Part shown: positions 15,082 through 22,365 of the stretch, one piece after another
Layout: each line of letters starts with the position of its first letter
Numbering within the stretch: the stretch's first letter is position 1
DNA from: a virus
IMG/VR virus record: IMGVR_UViG_3300048838_001842
Coordinates: 1-30,804 of that record
DNA length: 30,804 bases
Strand: one strand, 5' to 3'
Program-made: the position numbers and the translations under genes
Notes under the pieces: model-generated
The model's database searches: none
What the model saw: the letters and a program-made list of their open reading frames with translations, nothing else
What the model was told of the DNA's origin: nothing

Positions 15082-15353
15082 TGCTCTCCATCTCCTTGAT
15101 CAGATTCATTTTCGACGGCCGTTTCCACAACCGCCCCAACCACCACCATATCCGGCTCAAACCCGCCTACAACCGCATGCGCCGCCCGCATATGGGTGGC
15201 CATCGCCCCCCGATCCAGCGTCGCATACGCGCACAAACCACACTCATAGTTGGCCATGCCCTGCCACATGGTCACCGTCACAACCGCCTCAGCCCGTCCC
15301 CGGGCCGGGGCGCTACCCCCCGCCCCCCCTCTTGCTCTTGCTCGCTTTGCCAT
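15078..15353 (-). CDS. C2H2 zinc-finger protein in the tail gene cluster
   Basis: A 91-residue protein with one classical C2H2 finger: C38-x2-C41-x12-H54-x4-H59 (YECGLCAYATLDRGAMATHMRAAH region). A basic Gly/Arg-rich N-terminus precedes it and an acidic C-terminus follows. ATG 15353 is chosen because GGGAGG lies just upstream; the gene overlaps both neighbours by a few bases. Function unknown. It may bind nucleic acid or stabilise a small virion component. The N-terminal Gly run derives from a G-rich motif shared with the portal gene. Confidence 0.65.
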   Translation of the reverse strand: MAKRARARGGAGGSAPARGRAEAVVTVTMWQGMANYECGLCAYATLDRGAMATHMRAAHAVVGGFEPDMVVVGAVVETAVENESDQGDGEQ

Positions 15354-15748
15354 CAATCCTCCCGGTGCCAAAACATGAAATCCATGCGCACGCTCCTCAG
15401 CTCGCCGTCATCCCCATACTCATCTACATCACCATCCAGCCACGCCCCCTGCACCTCCACCCCCGCCACCGTGGCCCTCAGGCCGTCCAGCGCGCCCCGC
15501 ACGGCCGCCGCCACCGCCTTAGCCTGAGCATAGCTATTGGCCGACGCCGTCACCTGCACCCGCGGCCGCGCCAACCCGCTCGGCCCGCTATGGCTCCGCA
15601 CGCGCCGGGTGCTGATCCGCTGATACGCCACCGCCGGCAATGCCGCCTCCTGCGGAATCGGCTGAGGATACACCCGCCCCCCCACCAGCGCGCTCAGCGT
15701 CACGTCCCCGGTCAAAACCGCATACACCGCCGCCTCAATATCAGCCAT
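15353..15748 (-). CDS. Tail terminator/completion protein (DUF3168)
   Basis: A 131-residue protein with the DUF3168 pattern: an N-terminal helix (IEAAVYAVLTGDVTLSALVGGRVYPQPIPQEAALPAVAYQRIS), then RPRVQVTASANSYAQAKAVAAAVRGALDG and a C-terminal strand FWHRED. It caps the tail tube and joins it to the head. The order (connector, head closure, gp10-like, terminator, tube) is canonical. Confidence 0.88.
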   Translation of the reverse strand: MADIEAAVYAVLTGDVTLSALVGGRVYPQPIPQEAALPAVAYQRISTRRVRSHSGPSGLARPRVQVTASANSYAQAKAVAAAVRGALDGLRATVAGVEVQGAWLDGDVDEYGDDGELRSVRMDFMFWHRED

Positions 15749-15754
15749 ACGTCA

Positions 15755-16174
15755 TCAATCGATTGCCGCCAAAATCTCTTTGCCCACGGCCGCCGAAACC
15801 TCATCCACCCCCTCATCCACCGCCGGCCGCAAAAACGGCTGAGCTGCCACGCCCCGCGGGAACGCCCGCGCCGCGAACGTATCCCCAAACTTAAGCGCCC
15901 GCTTTGACCGCGGCGCCACCAGGTGCGCGCTCGTCCCCGTCTCAAAAAACAGGTAATACCAATGCGCCGCGTCCGGCCCCACATAGGCCGTTAAGCCGTC
16001 AATCTCCAGCCCAATGCCCGGCCCGGGCGCGTTAGCGCTCACCTTCCCCTGCAGCACCTTGCCCCCCGCCTCAACGCCCTTGCTCATAGCCGCCGCGCCC
16101 GCCTCCCCCGCCGCCTTTATGGCCCGGAGCACCTCATCCAAATTCTTGATCTCCAACCTGATCGCGTCTGCCAT
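15755..16174 (-). CDS. HK97 gp10-family head-tail protein
   Basis: A 139-residue protein matching the HK97-gp10 family: IKNLDEVLRAIKAAGEAGAAAMSKGVEAGGKVLQGKVSANAP, then YYLFFETGTSAHLVAPRSKRAL and AAQPFLRPAVDEG. The 'E-x-G-T-x...P...PFLRPA' signature is intact. It acts in head-tail joining or tail completion and lies directly upstream of the tail terminator. Confidence 0.9.
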   Translation of the reverse strand: MADAIRLEIKNLDEVLRAIKAAGEAGAAAMSKGVEAGGKVLQGKVSANAPGPGIGLEIDGLTAYVGPDAAHWYYLFFETGTSAHLVAPRSKRALKFGDTFAARAFPRGVAAQPFLRPAVDEGVDEVSAAVGKEILAAID

Positions 16175-16185
16175 ATCAACCGCCC

Positions 16186-16512
16186 TTAGCCCTCAATCAA
16201 TTCCCGGCACATGAGCTCCAGCCGCTCGCCGCGCTCCAGCGGATTGATCACCGACTCAATCACCAATACCCGCCCCCCCTCCAATTGCAACCGCATCGCC
16301 GGCGACACCCCCGGCCGGTGCCTCATGGCCACCCGGTGCGAAATGTCCGCCTGCTCTTGCCGCCCCTCCAGATACTCCCGGCCGCGCAACGGCTCCACGC
16401 TGGCCCACACCGTGGCCACATCCGCCCACGCCGGCTGCCTTTCGCCATAGCCGTCCTGCGCCGCCGTCCGCGCCTGAATCGTTACCCGGTGCCGCATCCA
16501 TCCCGCGCGCAT
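16186..16512 (-). CDS. Head closure/head-tail adaptor (SPP1 gp16 family)
   Basis: A 108-residue protein with the adaptor signature: MRHRVTIQARTAAQDGYGERQPAWADVATVWASVEPLRGREYLEGRQEQADISHRVAMRHRPGV. It binds the connector ring and closes the filled head. Small, beta-rich and in the expected order between connector and gp10-like genes. Confidence 0.9.
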   Translation of the reverse strand: MRAGWMRHRVTIQARTAAQDGYGERQPAWADVATVWASVEPLRGREYLEGRQEQADISHRVAMRHRPGVSPAMRLQLEGGRVLVIESVINPLERGERLELMCRELIEG

Positions 16513-16517
16513 ATGTT

Positions 16518-17117
16518 CTACTCAGCCGGTCCCTGAAACCGCCAAACCCGGTGCGGCCGCAACAGCGACCACGCCCCAAACGGCAGAGCCGCCACGTTAA
16601 ATCCCTGCGCCACAATGATCTCCTCACGGTTTTCATACAGCGCCCCGACCAGCAACAGCAGCGCCCGCTTGACCGTCTGCGGCACTGCCGCCGCGTCCCC
16701 ATACCCCGCCACAAAACGCACCTGCACCCCGTTCACCGGCCTCAGCTCCGCCGCCGGCCACGACGCGCCCCGCACCAGGCGTACCCGGCCCGGCTCGCTG
16801 ATTGCATCCACCTGGTAATTGGCCGGGTCAAACACCCCCGCCCCTCCCTCTGAATCATGCGCCGTTACCGCCGTCACCGATTGCAACCGCGGGTGCGGCA
16901 AAACGATCTCCCGCCCCCGTGGCCAGGCGTCTAGGAACAGATCCCAAGTCTGGGTGATCAGCACCCGCCGGCAGTGCACTTCCACATGCTCCCGCGCCGC
17001 CGTGATCAGATCGCCGATCAGCCCATCATCCGCGTCCGTATCAACCCGCAAATGAGCCTTAGCCTCAGCCACGGTGACCGGCTCCTCCAGCGGCCCGGTT
17101 AGCAACACAGTGCCCAT
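16518..17117 (-). CDS. Head-tail connector (HK97 gp6-like)
   Basis: A 199-residue protein beginning with the family motif (PLEEPVTVAEAKAHLRVDTDADDGLIGDLITAAREHVEVHCRRVLITQTWDLFLDAWP), an all-helical connector N-terminus, followed by a beta-rich insert and a helical end (VKRALLLLVGALYENREEII). It forms the ring under the portal. Confidence 0.92.
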   Translation of the reverse strand: MGTVLLTGPLEEPVTVAEAKAHLRVDTDADDGLIGDLITAAREHVEVHCRRVLITQTWDLFLDAWPRGREIVLPHPRLQSVTAVTAHDSEGGAGVFDPANYQVDAISEPGRVRLVRGASWPAAELRPVNGVQVRFVAGYGDAAAVPQTVKRALLLLVGALYENREEIIVAQGFNVAALPFGAWSLLRPHRVWRFQGPAE

Positions 17118-17123
17118 AGCCGC

Positions 17124-17354
17124 CTACCGCCCCCCGCCCGCCGGCTTGCGGCTCCGCTTCACAACGCGCTTGTGGTCGACGGCCGTTTCCGCCTCAGGCT
17201 CAGCGATCGCCGCCTCAGCCCCGCCCGGCTCCAACGCCTCAGCCCGCTCCCACGCGATCAGCATCGTCCCCAGCTCATCACTGACTTCCACCACCTCACC
17301 CGCCCCCCGGTGCGCGCCGCTGATCAACACATTCCGCCGCAATCGAATTTTCAT
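17124..17354 (-). CDS. Small head-region protein, unknown
   Basis: A 76-residue protein with a short SH3-like beta start (MKIRLRRNVLISGAHRGAGEVVEVSDELGTMLIAWERAEAL) and a disordered, Ala/Glu- then Lys/Arg-rich tail. Many phages carry a similar small gene between capsid and connector genes. GGAG lies 6 nt before the ATG. Confidence 0.6.
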   Translation of the reverse strand: MKIRLRRNVLISGAHRGAGEVVEVSDELGTMLIAWERAEALEPGGAEAAIAEPEAETAVDHKRVVKRSRKPAGGGR

Positions 17355-17371
17355 AACGCGCTCCGCGCGGC

Positions 17372-17421
17372 CGCGGGTGGCCGGCCGTTCCCCGACAGTG
17401 CAGGACTACCGGCCACCCGCG
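17372..17421 (-). other. 13-bp stem-loop after the major capsid gene
   Basis: Perfect 13-bp inverted repeat (CGCGGGTGGCCGG / CCGGCCACCCGCG) with a 24-nt loop in the short gap downstream of the capsid stop. It has no T-tract, so it is not a simple intrinsic terminator. It could protect the 3' end of capsid mRNA or partly attenuate transcription. Confidence 0.6.
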
Positions 17422-17435
17422 CCCACCAATCAACC

Positions 17436-18797
17436 CTACGCCGTCAAAGCGTCAAGCATCGCCGCGAACGATTGCGGGTGCCGGACAGCAATGTCAACAT
17501 CCTGCAACGCCACAACCCGCACCGTGCCGGTTGTGGAGCTCGAATAGGGATCCACCAGAACATCCAACGCCCCCCACATGCCGATCAGCAGGTCGCCCCA
17601 ATTGCCAAAGAAGATCGCGCTGCAAACGCCGTTGCTCGTGCCCTTGGTCAAATTGTTGGCCACCTGATTGGTGATCCACGCCGGATACCCATTCAGCGGC
17701 GTACCGCCCTCAGCCCAAAGCATGCGCTGATCCGTGCCGACGACCGTGCTTTTCAGCTTGCCGCGCACCTTGGTATTGGTCATGTACGCCACGCGTCCCA
17801 TATCGGCGTTGTCCTGAGCCACCTCAGTCTCCAGCGCCACGATATGCGAATGCGCCGGCGCCAGGCCGTTGGTACCGCCCGCCACGCTCCCGATCCCAGA
17901 GGTTGCCGCCACGCCCGTCGGCTGATTGCTCGAGCCGCTGCCGTGCAGGGCCGCCCGGTCGATCTCCAGCGCCAACACCGTGGCCAGGTCCTGCCGAACT
18001 ATGGCCTCGATGTCGATGCTTGCTTGCCTCAGCAGCTTGCGGCTGATATCGCTGTACGCCCCGATCGTCTTCGGCGCCAGGGTCACCTGGTCAAACGCCG
18101 CCTGGCTCTCCGTGGGCGCGCCGCTCTCAGCCACCCAATACGCCGTCGCGCCGCCCGTCTGCCGCGGAATGGCCACATCACCGACCAGGCCGGTCAACAT
18201 GCGCGCCCCGGCCCGCTGCACCATCATGGCATTTCGCAGCAGGTCAATGAAATCAGTCGACATGAGATCGGTGGCCACTGTATGGCCGCCGGCCGTGTCC
18301 GTGCCGACCGTCAGATCGCGCTGCTCGCGAACGTACTGAAAGCCGCGGTTAGTCCGCACCTGCACCGATCGCCGCCCGCCGTTGCCGGCCAGGTAATCAA
18401 ACGGCACATAGAAGCCCTGCGGTTCCCGGCCCAGCCGCTGAGCCGTGGCCGCGCTGGCCTCCTGCTCCAGCTCCGCCCCGCGCCAATCGCCGCGCACCGC
18501 GGCATTAAGCGCCCGGACGAGGCTGTAATCGCGCTGCTCCGCCGGCGTCATGCCGATCGTCGGATCGGGGCGCATGCCCGGCCGCGCCGGCTGCCCCATT
18601 TCAGTCTGCCAACCCTCAACCCGCTCGCGCCGCTCAATCGCCTGCGCCAGGCCGTCAATGCGCGCTTCGAGGTCCGTGTATTGGCCCTCCTCCTCAGCCG
18701 TCAAACCGCGCTCGGCCGCGTCGGCCGTATCCAGCATAGCGCGGGCCTGCTCAACCAACCGCGCGCGATCTTGTCTCATCTCAATCAAAGTAGGCAT
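17436..18797 (-). CDS. Major capsid protein (HK97 fold)
   Basis: A 453-residue protein. Residues about 1-75 are a charged coiled-coil delta domain used as internal scaffold (MRQDRARLVEQARAML to IERRERVEGW). The mature part contains HK97-family signatures: GGHTVATDLMSTDFIDLLRNA, IPRQTGGATAYWVAESGAPTES, TLAPKTIGAYSDISRKLLRQASIDIEAIVRQDLA, LEIDRAALHGSGSSNQPTG, and a C-terminal VRVVALQDVDIAVRHPQSFA. The protease gene is directly upstream. ATG 18797 is chosen because GGAG lies 8 nt upstream; the longer reading frame adds 13 unlikely residues. Confidence 0.96.
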   Translation of the reverse strand: MPTLIEMRQDRARLVEQARAMLDTADAAERGLTAEEEGQYTDLEARIDGLAQAIERRERVEGWQTEMGQPARPGMRPDPTIGMTPAEQRDYSLVRALNAAVRGDWRGAELEQEASAATAQRLGREPQGFYVPFDYLAGNGGRRSVQVRTNRGFQYVREQRDLTVGTDTAGGHTVATDLMSTDFIDLLRNAMMVQRAGARMLTGLVGDVAIPRQTGGATAYWVAESGAPTESQAAFDQVTLAPKTIGAYSDISRKLLRQASIDIEAIVRQDLATVLALEIDRAALHGSGSSNQPTGVAATSGIGSVAGGTNGLAPAHSHIVALETEVAQDNADMGRVAYMTNTKVRGKLKSTVVGTDQRMLWAEGGTPLNGYPAWITNQVANNLTKGTSNGVCSAIFFGNWGDLLIGMWGALDVLVDPYSSSTTGTVRVVALQDVDIAVRHPQSFAAMLDALTA

Positions 18798-18836
18798 CTC
18801 GTTTTCTCCATAGCGCCTATGCGCCGTCAAATTCAA

Positions 18837-19598
18837 TTACGTCCTCAGCTTCATCTCCTGCAACTGCAACCGCCGCCGGCGAACCGACAGGCGCTCCTGC
18901 GCCCGCCTCAGCTCCTCCAGCTCATCCGCGGGATCGGCCGCCTGACCGCCCCCGCCTTGTTGCGCCTGCCGGAGAATCTCATCCACGATCTCCTGCACAA
19001 ACACCGGCCCCACCCCCCGCACTTGCCCGGCGATATGCCGCGCCATGGCCTCGCGAATATCCTGCGCTGCCCGCACCCCCACCGTCGTCCCCTGGTAAGC
19101 CGGATAGGTCACCGGCGAAACATCGTACAGCTCAACATCCAACAGCTCGCGCAGCGTGTAGCCCGACACTGCGTCCTGAGTCCACCGCTCAGCCACAACG
19201 TCAAACGAAAAACTGCTCTGACTGACATCCCCCCGCTCAATACTGGCCTGAGCATCCCTTGCCCATTGCGCGTCCGGCAGATCCACCGTATACGCCAACC
19301 CATGCTCATCCTCCACCACCGCCAACGTGCCGCTGCCCCGCCGCCCCAACACGAAATCACTGTTATGATTCCAAAGCGCGCGCACGTCTGCCCCCGCCTC
19401 CAGAGTCCGCGCGAACGCCCCCGGCCGGATCACCTCGCGCAATCCCGGCATGAGCTCGGTGACCTGGTTAAACACGGCCGCATAGCCCTGAATTTGGCCC
19501 CCAGCGGCGCGAATTGGGGTTTCAATGGCCCTTACCTCGCGATTGGCCCCCTGCGCCCCGCCACGGCCGTTTTCCTGTGTGCTACTCATAACCGGCAT
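18837..19598 (-). CDS. HK97-family prohead protease
   Basis: A 253-residue serine protease that cleaves the capsid delta domain during maturation. Visible motifs: GYAAVFNQVTELMPGLREVIRPGAFARTL, the His of ALWNHN (H78), the Ser of QSSFSF (about S129), and the ELYDVSPVTYPAYQGT segment with the third catalytic acidic position. The C-terminal ~80 residues are Gln/Arg/Leu-rich helix, possibly an internal scaffolding part that is itself degraded. AGGAGG precedes the ATG. Confidence 0.94.
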   Translation of the reverse strand: MPVMSSTQENGRGGAQGANREVRAIETPIRAAGGQIQGYAAVFNQVTELMPGLREVIRPGAFARTLEAGADVRALWNHNSDFVLGRRGSGTLAVVEDEHGLAYTVDLPDAQWARDAQASIERGDVSQSSFSFDVVAERWTQDAVSGYTLRELLDVELYDVSPVTYPAYQGTTVGVRAAQDIREAMARHIAGQVRGVGPVFVQEIVDEILRQAQQGGGGQAADPADELEELRRAQERLSVRRRRLQLQEMKLRT

Positions 19599-19607
19599 GG
19601 CAACCTC

Positions 19608-19805
19608 CTAACCGCCCTGATTGACGCCAAATCCGGCGAACCCGCCCGGCAACAGCAAGTAGCTTGTCGACGGCGTCTTGCTGAGGTCCACCCCCCCCGC
19701 CGGCGTCCTCACCACTTCGCTCGGGCGCACCAACATCACTTGAATCGCCTGCCCCGGTTCCCACTCCCGCAAAATCACCACGATCTCAGGCTTTTTGGTT
19801 TCCAT
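19608..19805 (-). CDS. Small protein between portal and protease, unknown
   Basis: A 65-residue beta-rich protein (METKKPEIVVILREWEPGQAIQVMLVRPS...YLLLPGGFAGFG). No family recognised. ATG 19805 follows a GGGAG tract; the preceding portal gene stops at 19825. Confidence 0.55.
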   Translation of the reverse strand: METKKPEIVVILREWEPGQAIQVMLVRPSEVVRTPAGGVDLSKTPSTSYLLLPGGFAGFGVNQGG

Positions 19806-19824
19806 CTCCCTCTCCCTCATCCAA

Positions 19825-21807
19825 CTACGCCGCAACGATCAGACAATCACAACCCTTATGTGCCGGCGGGTGGCCCACTCGCCGCGAAACCAGCAGCGGC
19901 CGCGCCGCGCCCTCCGGCTGAAACTCATCCCCCGCCCCCAGAAAACTCTCCCGAATCCCCACCACCTTGCCATTCAGCGCCCGGCAATACGGACACGTCT
20001 CCTTGCCCGAGCTAACCCAGCGCAGATACGCCACGCCGAAAAAGCCATACACAAACACCGCCACCGCATTCCCCAGCCGCACCACTTCCTCCGCGGCCAC
20101 ATCATCCGCCCGCGTTTCCCGCCAGGTGCTCAGCTCATCCTCCAACGCCGCCGCGGGATCCTCAGCCGCCAACGCCTGCCGCACCCGATCCTGCTGCTGA
20201 GCCGCCAACCGCGCCGCGAACGCCGCCACATACGCCTCAACCCACCGGCTCAGCACATCCTCAGCCGGCTCCCCCTCCTCAATCTCATCCCCCGCCTCAC
20301 GCGCCACGCCCCCCGCATACGTCTCCGCCACGGGCCGCACCTGCTCCAACACAAACGCTTGGTGCTCCCGATAGAACTCCTCTAGCCACTGCTCAAATTC
20401 ACCCCGGCCGCGCTTTTCCAACAGCCGCCGCGCCGCGGCCCCCACGTCATTGGCCTCCCGCCGCAACACCCGCGCCACCGTCTCCCGGTAAAGCGGGCGG
20501 TGGCGATCCGCCAACCGCCGCCGTTCCCCCGCGCTCCGCCGGCCGCGCGTCTCCGCCACCGCCGACCGCGGCTCAGGCAACCCCGCCGGCGCACCCCCCG
20601 CCCCCCCCTCTTGCGGCGGCATCTCGCCCTGCACCGCCATATTCAGCGGCAATAGGAACTCATCCCCGCCCTCGAACGGATTCAGATTCTCCAGCGACCG
20701 CACCTCATTCCGGCTCATCCAACCGTTCCCGATCGCCACCGCATACGCCGCGCTCCGGCTGGTAAGGTCACCCCGCAACAGGCCATCAATCACGAACGCC
20801 ACAAAATAGCGCCGCCGCTCCGCCGGCGACAGCAACACCCGCATGAGCGCCTGCTCCCACCGCACCACCCACGGCCGAATCGTGTGGATCGAAAAAGCAA
20901 TGGATTGGTGCTCGATGTTGCTAAACGTGGCCCGCTCCAAATCCTGAATCAAATGCGGCGGCACGCGGAAAATAGACGCGATCTCCGACCGCTGATACTT
21001 ACGCGTCTCCAGAAATTGCGCGTCCTCAGGCGGGATACCAATCATCTGGTACGTCATGCCTTCCTCGAGCACCGTCACCCGGTGGCTATTGCCTAACCCT
21101 TGGTGACGTTCCTCCCATGACTCCTGCACATTCCGCGTCCCGTCTTCCCCCAGCACCCCCGGATGCATGAGCAGGCCGCCCGGCGTCGCGTCGTTGGCGA
21201 AAAAGCGCGCGCCATATTCCTGAGCCGCCAACCCCAACCCGATCGCCTCCCTGGCCATGCGGATCGGCGAGTAGCCCGTCAACCCATTGCCCCCCATGCC
21301 CCGCACGTGAAGCACTTCCTCGGCGGCCAGCTCAACCGCGGCCTGCCCCGGCGCCTTAACCAGGTACACCAACCGCCCCCCCCGCCGCGTAACCGTCACC
21401 TGATCCGGCCGCAACGGCCACAATGCCATCACCCGGCCGCCGTTATTCCACTGCACCTGTGCATACCCGTTGCCCCACAACGACAAGTGCCCCATGAGCG
21501 TTTCCCTGAGCTCAAATGTGGTCATCTCCGGATTGGGCGCCATGTGCAGCAGCTCATACAACGGGTGCTCAGGCGCGCGCCGGCGCCCCCCGTCCGGCAA
21601 CCGCTCATAGACCATCAGCGGCAAACTGGCCAACGTCTCCGCCAACACCCGCACGCACGCATACACCGCCGCGCTGGCCAGGCTATTCTCCTCAGTCACC
21701 GCCACGCCGCTTGACGTGCTGCCCCCCAGCCCCCCCCGCCAATGGCTCATCACACTAACCGACCGGCGCTCAGGCTCACGCGCCAACAGCCGCACCAACA
21801 TCCCCAT
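19825..21807 (-). CDS. Portal protein fused to a MuF-like domain
   Basis: A 660-residue protein. Residues about 1-380 are an HK97-family portal: VYACVRVLAETLASLPLMVYERLPDG, LRETLMGHLSLWGNGYA, EEVLHVRGMGGNGLTGYSPI, FRVPPHLIQDLERATFSNIEHQSIAF. After a Gly/Pro linker (about 400-425), a charged helical region leads to a C-terminal Mu protein F-like domain (YLRWVSSGKETCPYCRALNGKVVGI...GHPPAHKGCDCL) with likely zinc ligands C605, C608, H650, C653 and C655. MuF is usually a separate minor head protein. Start ATG 21807 overlaps the upstream stop (TAATG) and has GGAGG in front. Confidence 0.93.
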   Translation of the reverse strand: MGMLVRLLAREPERRSVSVMSHWRGGLGGSTSSGVAVTEENSLASAAVYACVRVLAETLASLPLMVYERLPDGGRRRAPEHPLYELLHMAPNPEMTTFELRETLMGHLSLWGNGYAQVQWNNGGRVMALWPLRPDQVTVTRRGGRLVYLVKAPGQAAVELAAEEVLHVRGMGGNGLTGYSPIRMAREAIGLGLAAQEYGARFFANDATPGGLLMHPGVLGEDGTRNVQESWEERHQGLGNSHRVTVLEEGMTYQMIGIPPEDAQFLETRKYQRSEIASIFRVPPHLIQDLERATFSNIEHQSIAFSIHTIRPWVVRWEQALMRVLLSPAERRRYFVAFVIDGLLRGDLTSRSAAYAVAIGNGWMSRNEVRSLENLNPFEGGDEFLLPLNMAVQGEMPPQEGGAGGAPAGLPEPRSAVAETRGRRSAGERRRLADRHRPLYRETVARVLRREANDVGAAARRLLEKRGRGEFEQWLEEFYREHQAFVLEQVRPVAETYAGGVAREAGDEIEEGEPAEDVLSRWVEAYVAAFAARLAAQQQDRVRQALAAEDPAAALEDELSTWRETRADDVAAEEVVRLGNAVAVFVYGFFGVAYLRWVSSGKETCPYCRALNGKVVGIRESFLGAGDEFQPEGAARPLLVSRRVGHPPAHKGCDCLIVAA

Positions 21808-21953
21808 TAACGCCCCCTCCGGCCCGCTCCCACCACGGCCACGCCCACCAGGGCCACGCCGGTAACCAGAAATGCCAACGGCGGGTAGATCAACCAGCAC
21901 CCTACCGCCGTCAAGATCAAACCAGTGGCTCCCAAAACGTCGTAAATATCCAT
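21807..21953 (-). CDS. Small two-helix membrane peptide
   Basis: A 48-residue protein with two hydrophobic helices (VLGATGLILTAVGCWLIY and LAFLVTGVALVGVAVVG). It is coupled to the portal gene by a TAATG overlap. ATG 21953 lacks a good ribosome-binding site, but the same frame upstream is Arg-rich and implausible. Small membrane peptides upstream of portal genes occur in other siphoviruses; the role is unknown. Confidence 0.5.
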   Translation of the reverse strand: MDIYDVLGATGLILTAVGCWLIYPPLAFLVTGVALVGVAVVGAGRRGR

Positions 21954-22039
21954 AAAACAAAAGCGCCGCGCCGGCCGGGCCCTAAAGAGTAGTCCCCCGC
22001 CGCCGCGGCGCCTTCGCCGTAACGTGTCTTCCCGCATTC

Positions 22040-22068
22040 AGTCTAAGCGCGCCCGCGCTCAGGGTCAA
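22040..22068 (-). promoter_or_regulatory. Candidate sigma70-type promoter for head-tail genes
   Basis: Minus-strand TTGACC (22068-22063), a 17-bp spacer and TAGACT (22045-22040). It lies in the 115-bp gap after the LuxR-type HTH gene, pointing at the small membrane peptide and portal genes. The -35 matches 5/6 and the -10 matches 4/6 of consensus. Confidence 0.5.
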
Positions 22069-22347
22069 TCAACTATTTGCACAATCATCCGCCTCAATCA
22101 CCAGCATCTCCCCCTCTGCCGGCAACTCAATCAGCCCCCGCCGCAACCCCTCCACCACGGCCCCCGAATAAGTCCGCGCCCTGAGCATCATCCGCACTTG
22201 CCGGAGCTGGCCATAGATATGGCTCGGCGTATACGCCAACCGGGCCGCGATATCCACCGGCCCATACCCCCGCGCCAACAGCGCCAACAGCCTCAGCTCT
22301 GCCGCGCTCAGCTCCGTCCGCTCCTCAATCCGCCGCCTTGATGTCAC
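22069..22347 (-). CDS. LuxR/GerE-type HTH DNA-binding protein
   Basis: A 92-residue protein made almost entirely of a LuxR C-terminal-like HTH (residues 11-72: ELSAAELRLLALLARGYGPVDIAARLAYTPSHIYGQLRQVRMMLRARTYSGAVVEGLRRGLI). There is no receiver or ligand domain. It begins at GTG with GGAGG upstream. It sits between the large terminase and portal genes, just before a predicted promoter, so it may control late structural gene expression. That is inference; such short LuxR-like proteins have no single known role. Confidence 0.8.
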   Translation of the reverse strand: MTSRRRIEERTELSAAELRLLALLARGYGPVDIAARLAYTPSHIYGQLRQVRMMLRARTYSGAVVEGLRRGLIELPAEGEMLVIEADDCANS

Positions 22348-22365
22348 ACCAACCGCCTCCCGCCG

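Noticed and set aside
17172-20015. A 947-residue open frame on the plus strand opposite the capsid and protease genes
   Set aside because: Rich in Arg, Pro and His with no domain, no ribosome-binding site, and exactly opposite clear capsid and protease genes; a GC-rich antisense shadow.
21808-21960. Upstream extension of the portal reading frame
   Set aside because: Overlaps a plausible small membrane gene; the portal ATG at 21807 has GGAGG and a TAATG overlap.
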